In this document: one piece after another, positions 23,650 to 35,814 of the stretch | Position numbering within the stretch: position 1 is the first letter of the stretch | Layout: each line of letters starts with the position of its first letter | Assembly: GCA_034766995.1 (NCBI GenBank) | Contig: CM068318.1 | Span: 36,920,456 to 36,984,455, forward strand | Reading direction: 5' to 3' | Origin: Acanthacorydalis orientalis | Lineage: Eukaryota > Arthropoda > Insecta > Megaloptera > Corydalidae | DNA: 64,000 nucleotides | Notes under the pieces: model-generated | What the model was told of the DNA's origin: nothing | The model's database searches: none | What the model saw: the letters and a program-made list of their open reading frames with translations, nothing else | Translations under genes and position numbers: made by a program

Positions 23650-24885
23650 ATGTATATGAAGCAAAATTAAAAATGAAAAGAGTTTTTCAAGATTTGTATG
23701 AATTGAAGTAAACAGAGGTTAATAAGAAATTGTTTTAATAAGAATATATTTTTAGAAGTTACTATTAATATTATAAGAGAGAATTTGAAATTACTTTGTA
23801 ACTAAATGTTTAGATAAAAAATGAATATAATGAGCAAACGGAAACTAGAAATATAATAAATTCCAATTTAATATTACTTAAAATTATAACAAAGAAGGAA
23901 TCAATTTGATGTGCATAAAATTTATACGTCACATCGAATAATAATTTTATGTAGTTGTGAAGAGAGTAATTGGATTGACAGCCTTGCTAATTGGCTAAAA
24001 AATAAATCAAAAAGAACAGTTTGTATATCTACTGCACGCTCGTATTATTGGTACGTAATATAGAATCAAACTATAGCGGTGTAGGGTTGCAAGCAGTGGT
24101 GTATCATTAGTTTTTAAGTTAATGTTATTATATTTTAGTAAATATACGTTAATATTTTATATTAACACATGAAACATGAAAAAAAGTAATTCGGATATTT
24201 AATATTTAATTATTACGCGTGTAAAAAATATAATTTATTAATTCTAAACAATAAAATTTCGGGCGCTAATTACCTTAGATGTCGACACGCACTTAAACCC
24301 CAAATAAACAAACAAACCATAAAATTAAAAGGATAATGATTATCTGAAATTAATCTTAACGTAAAACTAAAATGCAATTTGTTTTCTTTAGAAGGATTTT
24401 CTAGAATTTTAGTCATGAATTTAATTCAATTTTATAAAAAAAATGATTGAATTAAAGTCTAAATTGTGTTAATATAAATCCACTTTTATTGTGAAAACAT
24501 TTTTAAGTAATTTTTATTCAAAGAATTTTTAATCAGATTGAACAGGTATGTAACAAATAAGATAAAATGTAGATTTAAACAAGTAATTTTGTAAAATAGA
24601 ATGTGTCGGATAAATAAAAATATATTAAAGGTATTCACGAGAATTATATATACAGGTTTATTATTTACCATTTTTTGTATTTCGAGTCTTGTCTCTGATT
24701 AGATGTTGCATGTATATAGCATATTTCTGTTAGTTTATAATGAATGAATTTAAATCATTTTATTTCTGTTATACTTTAATAAAGATCATAGCATATAGTA
24801 CTATAGCAAAATGAATGAATAATGCATAATGAAATAGTATGAATATACTTCACATGGAATATACACTGGCGTAATCTACAATAGT
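22991..24885. other. AT desert with a 220-bp TA-rich tract
   Basis: Dominated by the tract at 23441-23660. The remainder, including 23940-24300, has no recognisable coding or transposon terminus. Confidence 0.45.
23441..23660. repeat. Longest (TA)n tract, about 220 bp with interruptions
   Basis: TA repeat interrupted by AAATATA and ATCTATA units. The minus-strand Tyr-Ile frame over it is not a gene. Confidence 0.95.
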
Positions 24886-24888
24886 AGA

Positions 24889-25272
24889 CCTTAAAGAGAT
24901 CTCTTAGATAACATCAAATAACAGACAATAACAGATTTTTTACAAAAAGTAAAGAATGGAAATCAAAATGCCGCTGAGGAAAGCTCATAAGATGAGAATA
25001 TTTTGCCAGAAGGAAAACGCCCTCGTTTAATGGTGTTTAGCAGTGATGAAGAAGAAAACATTACGTAATATTAATATTTGATACTTTTGATCAATTATTG
25101 ATTGTTTTAATAAACATATTTCTCTTGGTCATAAAAAGAAGATAGTATAGTTGTGTTAATTTATGGAACCCAATCCTGTTTTCTGTACTAGTGCTTTGTT
25201 TCGTATAACACGAATACGCATAACACGGCATCTTTTAGCAACCTAAGAATCGTGTTATACGGAGGTTACCTG
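24889..25272 (+). pseudogene. Tigger/pogo-like transposase C-terminus with 3' TIR
   Basis: Plus strand: ITDFLQKVKNGNQNAAEESS, a stop, then DENILPEGKRPRLMVFSSDE and a stop near 25068. This resembles the acidic, basic-patch C-terminal tail of jerky/Tigger-type DDE transposases. About 200 bp downstream the sequence ends with CGTGTTATACGGAGGTTACC TG, whose inverse CAGGTAACCTCCGTATAACA is a Tigger-type terminal inverted repeat. A related solo terminus is at 33185-33289. The catalytic domain is missing. Confidence 0.65.
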
Positions 25273-25630
25273 TTGATCATTTTTAGAACGAATAAGCAGT
25301 AGTCTGAAAGAAAATACACAGACTTGTATTAATTCGTTAATAAATACAAGAAACAGAAACCATATTTATACATTATTCAAATGCATTTGCATAGATAAAT
25401 TAATTAAATTTTCAGCTATGCAATACAATAGAAGTATGCTCTAATATGAGATTAAAATTACTAATTAAATACAATTAATCAATATATTATTAAAATTAGG
25501 GCAGTTTTACTTTTATATAGAAACTGATAAATTCACTAAATAGTTCTTTAATTATAATTTAGAGAAGAATTAAATCAATATTAAACGAATTTAAATATAA
25601 TAGTAAATTAGAAATTGAGAAAAAATATTC

Positions 25631-25633
<3 letters not shown>

Positions 25634-25722
<89 letters not shown>
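25634..25722. repeat. (TA)n microsatellite
   Basis: About 89 bp, immediately before the first unit of the three-copy duplication. Confidence 0.95.
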
Positions 25723-25724
25723 CA

Positions 25725-26530
25725 ATAAATCCTCGTTACTGACACTCAAGTCGTTTCCATAATGAGAACACATCAATTTTTAATATACTTTTCCACTCCA
25801 GAAAAAAGTATTTGTACGTTACAATATATTGCATTCACATCATCAATATATATATATATATATATATGTATGTATTATATCATGATTATGTTTCATGAAC
25901 ACTTTAATAGTTTTAAGTTAAATATTATTGTAAAAAGGCATACATATTAAATAAAAGAACATATTGCATGCATGATAAAATTTATAAATGATAATAATTT
26001 TAATTTAAACTAGAAATAATAAAAAAAATATATATCTAAATAAGAGGTTAATTTTCAAAGAAATAATTATTTCAACAGAAAATTCCTCAAATATTTAACA
26101 CAATTATAAACATTTCTTTATAATATAGATGTTTTAAACAAAGTCAAATAAAATTTCTAAAATAAATACGATATAAAAATATAATAACAAAACCAATATT
26201 TTTGATTAAATATATTTATTTTTCACAATGTTATCGATTAATTGAATAGAAACATTTATACTTTTCAATAAATGTCCACCCACCTTTGAACTGGTGTGCA
26301 AATATTTCAAAATGTACTTCAATATATTATTATTGGGGTTCATTTAACATGGACTTTTCAATCTTCCATTAATGTATATTTATTTAAAGATGTAATCATA
26401 ATACATATTTGTAGTCAGTCAGATAATGTTAACTGTTTTTATTTCAGTAGTTTTCACATCTTAACACTATTATAAAATGAACAATATTATTTATTTTATA
26501 TTAATAATGTATGCATGTATATAAATATAA

Positions 26531-26587
<57 letters not shown>

Positions 26588-26732
26588 TACATACATACAT
26601 ACACACATTCATATTTGAGTAAAAGTTTTAATATATAGTGAATTCCCATTACTATTTCAAAGTTTAAATGCATATTTATTTCTGATCAGTGATATTATGT
26701 CTGATCAGTTTTATATATATATATATATATAA

Positions 26733-26766
<34 letters not shown>

Positions 26767-27674
26767 AAGAAAACATATTAAAATAATTTGTACAATAACA
26801 TTGGTACAATGAACGCATTTCCTACTTTTAAAGCAAACAGGTATATTGTTTAAATCCAATTATTTTTAAATTTTAAAAATATTTGAATAATTATTGATTT
26901 TTCAGATCTAGAAAAAAATGTTCTAGAAAGAAAAAATAAATATTGTTGACTGGTTGATTTCAAAATATAACGCACACTGTCCTAAAATTACAATATAAAA
27001 TACACTTGTAACAATGGACATATATAGAATATAAGAGGAATACATGTATATAAAAATGCATCAAAAATAAAATAAAATAATAAATAAAAACACAAAAATT
27101 TTTTTCATATATTTCTTTATTAATACATAAATTATTTTATAGCTGAAAAAAATTTATTAAACATAATTTTATGATAATACAATTAAAATAAAAATAGTTT
27201 TATACATATAATCAGAACCAATATAACAAACTAAACGTATAGAAATTATTTACACTCACCTCATTTTGCAGTTTAAAGCATAACAATACATTTTTTAAAA
27301 TTTAACAAATATTATCTGATAATAAAATGATCACAAATATTATTGAAACTTCTTCTTGTGTAGACAAACACACATAATATTCTGAAAGAAAAATATATTT
27401 TGTAATTACTATAATTTTATAACATTATTAACAGTCTTTTACTGAGAAACCCATTTATATTAATATCTATGAATAAATAATAAAATGTTGATAATTTTTT
27501 GGTTTAAATATAAAACTTATAATACTTATATCGCAAAGTATAAACATTTTTAAATCTAATAATATGAATGTATTAAATACACAGAATCTATGCATATAAC
27601 AATTACAAAAATAGTATTGTTACAATAAAAATAAATAATTTTAATTATATATCATATAGTATAGATAAAGAATA

Positions 27675-27725
<51 letters not shown>

Positions 27726-27744
27726 ATATATATTTATATGTATT

Positions 27745-27803
<59 letters not shown>

Positions 27804-28345
27804 ATTAAAAAATTCATTAGAATAGTATATCCAAGTGATATTAAAAAAACTATTGTTCAATACAGAACCATTCATTTATATTTTTATAATTATTATTGAA
27901 ATATGTATATTAGTTCTTGAAATCCCTGTATAATACGTATACACAATGTTTAAACAATTGAACACGATACATGTTTCTATTGTGGTGCAGATTAATATAA
28001 GAAATGAAATTTATGATAAATCAAAACAACATACCTTTTGTTTTTGATTCAAGAGATGCAGGAGAATTTTATATCTAACAAATAGATTTTTTTTATGATA
28101 ATGAAATAATTTACTATTGACCAGCATCATGTACATAGAATCACAGGCATTATTAACTTCAAAAAATAAACAATCGAACGTTGTTTATATTTTGATTTCT
28201 ATATTCAGTACTTGCAGCGCTGTGAGTATTGAATATGAAACATTACACATTTATTTTTATAAATAATTAATTAATATAATTGTTTATGTTAAAATATATT
28301 AAATAATCATTTATATTATATTACTAAATTATAATCAATATGTAG
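25725..28345. repeat. Segmental repeat, unit 1 of 3 (blocks A-E)
   Basis: The most complete of three diverged direct copies. Block A (25732-25850) matches 28512-28650. Block B (26190-26530: GATTAAATATATTTATTTTT, TCCACCCACCT, TTAACACTATTATAAAATGA) matches 28655-29012 and 29628-29900. Block C (26614-26700) matches 29062-29150 and 29960-30050. Block D (26764-27200: AATTTGTACAATAACATTGG, GAACGCATTT) matches 29205-29628 and 30095-30535. Block E (27205-28345, ending with TTTGATTCAAGAGATGCAGG near 28045) matches 30540-31630. TA tracts lie at 26530-26605, 26712-26763 and 27679-27800. No protein frame is conserved. Confidence 0.8.
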
Positions 28346-28357
28346 ATATATAGTTAC

Positions 28358-28415
<58 letters not shown>

Positions 28416-28504
28416 TTATAAAGAATGGGAATGCCAAACCTAATCATCTATAATTTTTAAAAAATTAAAAATTTATCACCTTTTGGCTGAAAAACATCTT
28501 TATC
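28346..28504. other. Spacer between repeat units
   Basis: Contains (TA)n at 28363-28412 and a short AT-rich stretch ending in CACCTTTTGGCTGAAAAAC; no match recognised elsewhere. Confidence 0.5.
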
Positions 28505-29002
28505 CTCATATATTCTAATCCTCGTAACTATCACGTTGTTTACATAATGAGATACGCATTAATTTTTAACATTTTTTCCACCCCTGAAAAGGGTTTTTTA
28601 TACGTTACAACCCATTGCATTTTCACTATCAATACATATGTATTATATTACAAAAGTAATATTTTTGATTAAATATATGTATTTTTCATAACATCGACGA
28701 TTAACTAAGTGGGAAAATCAATCATATGATTAAATCTATAGAAAATTTATACTTTTTAAAAAAAATCCACCCACCTCTAAATTTATATGCAAAAAATTCA
28801 AAATGTGCTTCAATATAATATTATTCAACATCATTTAACATCAGTTTATTCAATCTTCTATTAATGCATATTTATTTTAAGATGAAATAATAATATCAAT
28901 TTGTAGTCAGTCAGCTAGTAATATCTCTTTTTCTTTCAGTAGATTTCACGACAATACACTATTATAAAATGAGAAATATTATTTATTTTATATTAATAAT
29001 GT

Positions 29003-29056
<54 letters not shown>

Positions 29057-29151
29057 TCATACTTAGGTAAAAAGTTTAATAAACAGTGAAATCCCATTAC
29101 TATTTTACAGCTTTAAATGCATATTTACTTTTTATCAATAATATTATATAC

Positions 29152-29206
<55 letters not shown>

Positions 29207-29628
29207 AAGATATTAAAATAATTTGTACAAATACATTAGTACTATGAACGCATTTTATACTTTTAGAACAAACAGGTACACTGTTTAAATCTAATTATTT
29301 TGAAATTTCAAAAATATTTGAATAATTACTGATTTTTTCTAGATGTACAAACAAATAGTTCTAGAAAGAAAAAAATAAATATGGTTGATTGTTTGATTTC
29401 AAAATAACGCACACTGTGCTAACATCACCATATAAAATAAGCATGTAACAATGGACATATATAGAATATAACAGAAAAATACATGTGCACATAAATGCAT
29501 AAATAATTAAATAAAATGATAATAAAAACACAAAAGATTTTTCATATATATCTTTATTAGTACATAAATTATTTTAAGCTGAAAAAAAATACTAAGCATA
29601 TAATTTCATGATAGTATTAAATAGAAAA
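28505..29628. repeat. Segmental repeat, unit 2 of 3 (blocks A-D)
   Basis: Direct copy of unit 1 lacking block E. It joins unit 3 near 29628, where ATAGTATTAAATAGAAAAAT of block D runs into block B of the next copy. TA tracts at 29007-29055 and 29153-29200 occupy the same positions as those in unit 1. Confidence 0.8.
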
Positions 29629-29892
29629 ATCGAAGAGTATGTGATTAGATTTATAGAAAAATTAATTAACACCCACCTTTAAACTGATATGCAAATTTTC
29701 CAAATTTTCTTCAATATATTATTATTAAGCATCATTTGACATCGACTCATTCAATCTTTTAAAGATGAAATCACAACATATATATGTAATTAGGCAGATA
29801 ATGTTTACTTTTGTAATTTCAGTAGATTTCACTACTTAACACTATTATAAAATAAAAAATATTACTCATTTTATATTAATAATATATGCATG

Positions 29893-29955
<63 letters not shown>

Positions 29956-30040
29956 TAATATTTTGGTAAAAGTTTTAAAATATAGTGGATCCCCATTACT
30001 ATTTTAAAGCTTCAACTGCAAAAATATTTATTTCTTATCA

Positions 30041-30095
<55 letters not shown>

Positions 30096-30997
30096 AAGAA
30101 AGCATTAAAATAATTTGTACAATTGCAATGGTACAGTGAACGCATTTTATACTTTTAAAACAAACAGAAAAATTGTTTAAATGTAATTATTTTTGAATTT
30201 CAAAAATATTTTAATAATTATTGATTTTTTCGGATCTAGGAATAAATTGTTCTAGAATGAAAAAAATAAATATTGTTGATTGGTTGATTTCTATATATAA
30301 AGCACCCTGTGCTAAAATCACAATGTGAAATACGCTTGTAACAACGGATATATATAGAATATAACAGAAAAATACATGTATCTAAAATGCATAAATCATT
30401 AAATAAAATAATAATAAAAACACAAATGTTTTTTTCATATATTTCTTTATTAAAACATTAATTATTTTATAGCTGAAAAGAAATTATTTAACATATAAGT
30501 TTATGAAAAAACAATTGAAATGAAAACTATTTTTATACATATAATCAGAACCAATATAAAAAAGTAAACTTATAAAAAATATTCACACTCACTTTATTTT
30601 GCTTTTCAAAGCATAACAATACATTTCTCTAAATTTAATAAATATTATCTGATAATAAAATGATCACAAACAATATTGAAACTTATTGTATAGACAAGCA
30701 CACAAATAATATTCTGAAAAGAAAAATATATTTTATAATAACTACAAATTTAAAGCACTATTAATAGTCATTTACTTAGAAATACATTTATATTAATTTT
30801 TATAAATAAATAATGAAATGCTGTTAATGTTTTGAATTAAATAAATAACACGTATATCAGTTATATCGCAAAGTATAAACATTTTTATATCTACTAACAT
30901 AATTATTTTAAATATAAAGAATATATGCATATAACAATTACAAAAATAGTATTGTTACAATAATAGTAATTTTAATTATTGAAAATATACTTAGATA

Positions 30998-31044
<47 letters not shown>

Positions 31045-31531
31045 TTAATGCATACATACGAGTACATACAATCATTCAAAAATACATTGGAATGGTGTAT
31101 GCAAGGAATATTAAAAAAAGTAGTATGCAATACAAATCCAGCCATTAATATTTTCATAAAGATTATTGAAATATGTTAATTAGTTCTTGAATTCCTTGTA
31201 TAATAACGTATATACAATGTTTAAACAATTGAACACGGTACATGTTTCTATTGTAGTGCAGATTAATACAAGAAATGAAATTTATGATAAATCATTACAG
31301 CATACCTTTTGTTTTTGATTCAAGAGATGCAGGAGAACTTTAACAAATTTTTTTTTATAATAATGAAATAATTTATTATTGACCAGCACATCATGTACAC
31401 AGAAACACAGGCATCATTAACTTCTAAAAATAAACAAACGAACGTTGTTTATATTTTGATTTCTACATACAGCACGCGTAGCGCTAATTGTATTGAATAT
31501 GAAGCATTACATTTTTGTTTTATATTAATAA

Positions 31532-31569
<38 letters not shown>

Positions 31570-31630
31570 CAATATATATTAAATAATCATTCATATATTA
31601 TTATTAAATGTATAATCAATATGTATATAC
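29628..31630. repeat. Segmental repeat, unit 3 of 3 (blocks B-E)
   Basis: Direct copy starting in block B and complete to the end of block E. TA tracts at 29893-29953, 30042-30091 and 31000-31042 are positionally equivalent to those of unit 1. Block E keeps TACATGTTTCTATTGTAGTG and the downstream TTGATTCAAGAGATGCAGGA almost unchanged, although surrounding AT-rich sequence has diverged. Confidence 0.8.
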
Positions 31631-31635
31631 AGTAT

Positions 31636-32042
31636 TCTAGACGCTTCTTTCTATTTATGCTACTAATGAAGAGTTTTCTTCTAGCTAGTCTGTTTTTGTA
31701 GCCATATGTACTGAAGGCTCTACTAATTGTACATGCACTAACGTTTTTTTTCTAATTGTATTTACAATAGTGACAGAAAGATTAGGAGCACTAATGAAAT
31801 GATTCTTTCTTACTTCCTTCAAAATGTCATGCTCATCCCGATCATTTAGTATTTCTCTCCCTATATTTCTACGTTTTTTTTCAACACTCCCTTCGCTTTT
31901 GTACTTTTTTTATAATATACTGCACGGTGGAATTACTTCTTTGGACCAATTTAATAATTTCCTTTAGAGATTTACTGTTTTCATGCAGGGAAACTACTAA
32001 TTTTCTTGTTTCTATGGTTGTTTCGAATCCTTTTTTTCTCAT
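31636..32042 (-). pseudogene. Tc1-like transposase N-terminal half
   Basis: Begins at ATG 32042 with MRKKGFETTIETRKLVVSLH followed by ENSKSLKEIIKLVQRSNSTV (first helix-turn-helix), then QYIIKKVQKRRE and a stop. A later frame gives NHFISAPNLSV and GYKNRLARRKLFISSINRKK, which matches the second DNA-binding domain and GRP-linker region of Tc1-like transposases (usual form RRKPLLSKKNRKKR). The DDE catalytic half is missing: the sequence is cut at about 31636 where repeat unit 3 ends. Sequence at 32160-32210 (AAGTGTACGAATACGAGTG) may be part of its 5' TIR. Confidence 0.75.
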
Positions 32043-32402
32043 GATTGCCGATTATAATTTCACGTACCACAAATTAACCAAAAACGTTACTCTTCTAGAG
32101 ATATCAATTTTACGAACTCTCCTAATATGAAATTCTAACTTTTAATGTGTTCACATTCATAGTTTTCAAACGAATACTTAAGTGTACGAATACGAGTGTC
32201 GCAGAACTTGCACAAATTTTACCTTATTGCACCATTTTTATAGCAAATACAAAAATGATTACTTTTCTATTAAAAAATACGATGCAACATCAGTCTAGAC
32301 TATAGATTGTAAAACCATTTATGCTATTCAATCATTATCAACTTTTTCTTGTCGTTTGTGGTATCAATTCTTTTGTACGAATACAACTATCCGAATACGA
32401 AT
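32043..32402. other. Probable 5' flank/TIR region of the Tc1-like relic
   Basis: Two related words, GTGTACGAATACGAGTG (32182) and TTGTACGAATACAACTA (32372), are reminiscent of Tc1-like TIR sequence. No complete pair could be drawn. Confidence 0.3.
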
Positions 32403-32454
32403 ATGACACACACACAAAAATGTGTGTGTGTGTATGTATGGATATGTATGTATA

Positions 32455-32513
<59 letters not shown>
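32403..32513. repeat. (CA)n/(TG)n/(TA)n compound microsatellite
   Basis: ACACACACAC followed by GTGTGTGTGT (inverted), TATG units and a long TA run that abuts the first solo LTR. Confidence 0.9.
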
Positions 32514-32517
<4 letters not shown>

Positions 32518-32759
32518 AGACGACGCCTGAAGCCGATCGTCTAGATTCCTTATCCATGTGTTGCTGTGGAAACGCACTGTTGTTGTTTATAATAAACATT
32601 GATAGTTGAAGATAAATTAGAACCAAGCGGACGCGGATTGTGATGAACCTCTGGCTTGTTCAGAGGCATTATCCATCACCCTTGTTATTTATAATAGTTT
32701 CTAAATAAATTGTTGTCTGTTTTGTGTTAGTATTAACGTACCGCTTTTCCACGCGCGCT

Positions 32760-32763
<4 letters not shown>
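32514..32763. mobile_element. Solo LTR, copy 1 (TGTTAG..CTAACA)
   Basis: A 250-bp block starting TGTTAGACGACG and ending GCTAACA, i.e. TG..CA with a 6-bp inverted terminus, as in retroviral-type LTRs. It contains TATAATAAACATT and a later AATAAATTG that could serve as a polyadenylation signal, followed by a GT-rich TTGTTGTCTGTTTTGTG downstream element. No primer-binding site, polypurine tract or coding region flanks it, so it is a solo LTR. Flanks are (TA)n on both sides, hiding any target duplication. The superfamily (Gypsy, Copia or BEL) cannot be assigned from the LTR alone. Confidence 0.7.

Positions 32764-32841
<78 letters not shown>
32764..32841. repeat. (TA)n tract separating the two solo LTRs
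   Basis: 78 bp of pure TA between the end of one LTR and the start of the next. Confidence 0.95.
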
Positions 32842-32845
<4 letters not shown>

Positions 32846-33096
32846 AGACGACAGCTAAAGCCGATCGTCTAGATTCCTTCTCCGCGTGTTACCGTGGAAA
32901 CGCACTGTTGTTGTTTATAATAAACATTGATAGTTAAAGATAAATTACAACCATGCAAAGGACGTAGTATGTGCGGACGCGGATTGTGATGAATCTCTGG
33001 CTTATACAGATGCATTATCCATTGCCGTTGTGATTTATAATAGTTTCCAAATAAATTGTTATTTGTTTTGTGTTAGTATTATCGCATCTCTTTCCC

Positions 33097-33099
<3 letters not shown>
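32842..33099. mobile_element. Solo LTR, copy 2
   Basis: Same orientation and order as 32514-32763: TGTTAGACGACAGCTAAAGC, GTGGAAACGCACTGTTG, ATAATAAACATTGATAG, GGACGCGGATTGTGATGAA and TGTTTTGTGTTAGTATTA. It carries an extra short segment (GCAAAGGACGTAGTATGTGC, about 32955-32974). Its 3' edge is altered (CCCACA instead of GCTAACA). It is flanked on the right by (TA)n at 33100-33161. Confidence 0.7.
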
Positions 33100-33162
<63 letters not shown>

Positions 33163-33184
33163 AATTATGAGAGGCCTAATAACT

Positions 33185-33289
33185 AGCTAATCCTGTTTTT
33201 TGTACTAGTTCTTTATTTCATACAATACAAATTCGCATAACACGGCTCTTTTTAGAAACCAAACGACCGTGTTATACGGTGGTTACCTG
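33185..33289 (+). mobile_element. Solo Tigger-type terminus
   Basis: Near copy of 25165-25272: CCTGTTTT..TGTACTAGT, CGCATAACACGGC, CCGTGTTATACGGTGGTTAC, ending CCTG followed by TA (33290-33291). The inverse CAGGTAACCACCGTATAACA is the TIR. No transposase sequence is attached. Confidence 0.6.
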
Positions 33290-33291
33290 TA

Positions 33292-34258
33292 TTACAAATA
33301 TGATATAACAGTATTAATTAAAAATAGTATTTTTGGTAATTTCATAATTTTCTAATTAATTTCAAACTACTGCACCAATATAGACGAGCATATGAATCGA
33401 TTTATTTTTTTGTAAAATGGTTTTGTTACCTAGATTAGTTTAAATCGTTTGTTTACTCTTTGCCAGAGTTGTATATAGCTTTTAAGACTGAATTTATTAC
33501 TATTTCAGTATAATGATGCAAAGAGAACTAAGTTGTTCCAAAAATTCGATTTTTTATTCTCTTTATTCGTCTTATTCATCGTTTATTCAGAGTTTTCTTG
33601 TATTGATTTTACACAAACAACTCCATTTCAAGTAAATAATGTACGTATTTGTAATTTTAATGTATGTGATTTTCCAATTTAACATTTCCTAGCATGTTTC
33701 AGGGATTATAAATATTGATTAAGAATCATAGCACGAACAGTATATTTGAAAAATGAAGATACTAAGTTGCTTCTGCTCTTTTATTATCGAGTTATACCGT
33801 GCGGAAGCTAATTATTAAGGAAATTAATACAATATAATCGTCGATATCTTCATCGTTTTTGTTATTTCAGTTGTCATCACTAATTCTTCTTTTAAAACTT
33901 TTGTTATTTCATTCTCTGTAATTATTTCGAATTTATGTAATCAAAAACGCAATGTTAATTATTATACGTGTTTACGAGCTCGACAAGAAGTCTTTATTAG
34001 AAAAATTATACCGTAATTTATATCTTTGATATCATAACCGTACTGACTGATAATTCACAAGCTATTAATTAGAAAATACATGCTTTTACAACTCAAATGT
34101 AATACATAATCAACGGAGTATGAAATTTAACTTTGATAAATTAAGAGAGATGTTAAGATTTAATTCGAAAATTGAGTAAACGAATGTTTTTTCCTGATCT
34201 CTCTTGCCGTTTGTGTATAAAATACTCGTTTTGTTTAAATTACAAACAAATATTACAA
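33292..34258. other. Unique AT-rich sequence
   Basis: No recognisable gene or element. Confidence 0.45.
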
Positions 34259-34260
34259 TA

Positions 34261-35407
34261 CAGTGAACCCTCGCCGAACGACTGTCCTTCCGAACGGTTT
34301 TCATAAAGCACGCATTGCTCACTACAAGACGATCTTATGTCGCGAAATAACGACTGTCACAGTTGATTTCATAAAGATTGAGTTCTTACTACTTAACACC
34401 ACATCTTTGCTGCAGCCCATGATCCAGCAGGTAATAACTTTAAAACATTCTATACAAAGAGAATGTTAAGGACATGTTTCGATGCTACCCAAAACAATGA
34501 AATGACCGTTATAGAGTTTTGAAAAAAGCATTATTACATCCTCCATGCTGTGAAATTGATTGTGAATGCATGGAGTGATGTCACTCTAGGTACACTAAAC
34601 ACCCCCTCGAGGCTATTATGGGCTGATATGGTACATGATCGTGATTTTGATGGCTTTTCGGATAGTGTTGGTGTGGTTGAACAAGATATTATCACCCTGG
34701 GTGAGTCCATGGGTCTGGGACATGGATGTGTATGATGTCAATGCCTTTTTGTAGATCTTCAACAGGAGCTGAAAACAGAGGAACTTAAGCAGTTTGAGGA
34801 GGTGATTGAGGGTGGAAAACATAGTGGAGAGGAGAAAGTCGAGGAATACCTACATATTATGAGTAATGATGAATTAATAACCTTGTTAAATGCAAGAGCA
34901 ACTGTTAAAAGTAAAATGAAATCCCATCCGTAAATTGAAAAGGCTCAAGTTCATATGTGCCTGTTAGAGGACAATGTGATTGCTTACTTTTACAAATTGC
35001 AAAGAAATAGGCAGAGGCAGTCTACACTGGTTAGGTTTTTCATCAAAGTCTCAACTTCCTCCCAATCTAGTGCCACTGCCACAAAGAGGGCCAGAACTGA
35101 TTCCCCTTATAGTAGTGAATTACCAGAAATCTTCATTGAGGACGATTTTTTCTCTATTGGTAAATTGCTGGTCTGGACCACCATCGAATAAAAACAGATT
35201 ATTAGCAACGGGAGGTAAAACAAAATAATTTCATTTCATTTCTCATACGTACTTTTAAAATTAAATACTATCTAATGTACAGTTAGGATTTTGGCGGCTT
35301 TGTACCAATTAAAAGGTTTACATATTATAAGTGCCTCATACAACGACCGTATCAAGGAACGACCGTTACTCCTGCACCAATTACGGTCGTTCATCGAGGA
35401 TCTACTG
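34261..35407 (+). mobile_element. Tigger/pogo-like element, internally deleted, with TIRs and TA duplication
   Basis: The left end CAGTGAACCCTCGCCGAACG and the inverse of the right end (CAGTAGATCCTCGATGAACG) form TIRs of about 24 bp. TA lies at 34259-34260 and 35408-35409. A sub-terminal AACGACCGT word recurs near the right end (35345, 35358). The 1147-bp length is about half that of an autonomous Tigger. It retains only the C-terminal coding part. Confidence 0.85.
34540..35150 (+). pseudogene. Tigger-like transposase C-terminal pseudogene
   Basis: Plus strand, several frames: NAWSDVTLGTLNTPSRLLWADMV is reduced here to its recognisable AW-x-V-T..LW-D core, then FDGF..VEQDIITLGESMGL (34650-34720), and QQELKTEELKQFEEVIEGGK (about 34760-34820). 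Next is the segment YLHIMSNDELITLLNARA and, after a stop, QVHMCLLEDNVIAYFYKLQR..QSTLVRFF (34945-35045). These are the conserved C-terminal signatures of jerky/Tigger DDE transposases, including the terminal R-Q-x-T-L-x-x-F motif. The CENP-B-type HTH domains and the DDE catalytic core are missing. At least one stop and two frameshifts are present. Confidence 0.8.
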
Positions 35408-35409
35408 TA

Positions 35410-35814
35410 GTCTTTTTTTATTTGTGACCTATTTACTACGTTGTCCTGTTGTTTTTTTTTCATTTTGAATCGGATATTCATTCTCCACTTTTAACTTCAG
35501 CACGAGTACCGTCCTGAAGTAGATGCAGAAGATTCTTCAACATATCTCTGAGAAGTCTTCAACATCCACCCATATTTAAACTCGTGCCGAAACTAATTAT
35601 AGAGAACAGGCAGTTTATTTGAAACGACGAACGCTAATATTACAAAGAACAATTCAAACTAGTGCATTAGTAATTAAGTGTATACCTACATCTAAATTAA
35701 TAATAAATAAATGAATTATTTTAATTCGCATAAAACAGGTTTAAATCCATACCTAATTTGATAAAAAATAATTATCTATAATTGAAAAGTGCTGTATAAT
35801 TAAAATGTCTTTCT
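35410..35814. other. Unique sequence
   Basis: No gene or element recognised. Confidence 0.4.

Noticed and set aside
23392..23664. Long Tyr-Ile reading frames here and at 5270-5569, 10967-11200, 15532-15720, 25591-25776, 39015-39341, 42681-42881 and 52882-53079
   Set aside because: They are translations of (TA)n and (CATA)n microsatellite, which lacks stops in these frames; not proteins.
25725..31630. Possible CRISPR-like or satellite array
   Set aside because: Units are 1-2.6 kb, diverged, and contain no short regular repeat-spacer pattern.
32514..33099. A complete LTR retrotransposon
   Set aside because: Only TA repeat lies between the LTRs; no gag, pol, primer-binding site or polypurine tract is present.
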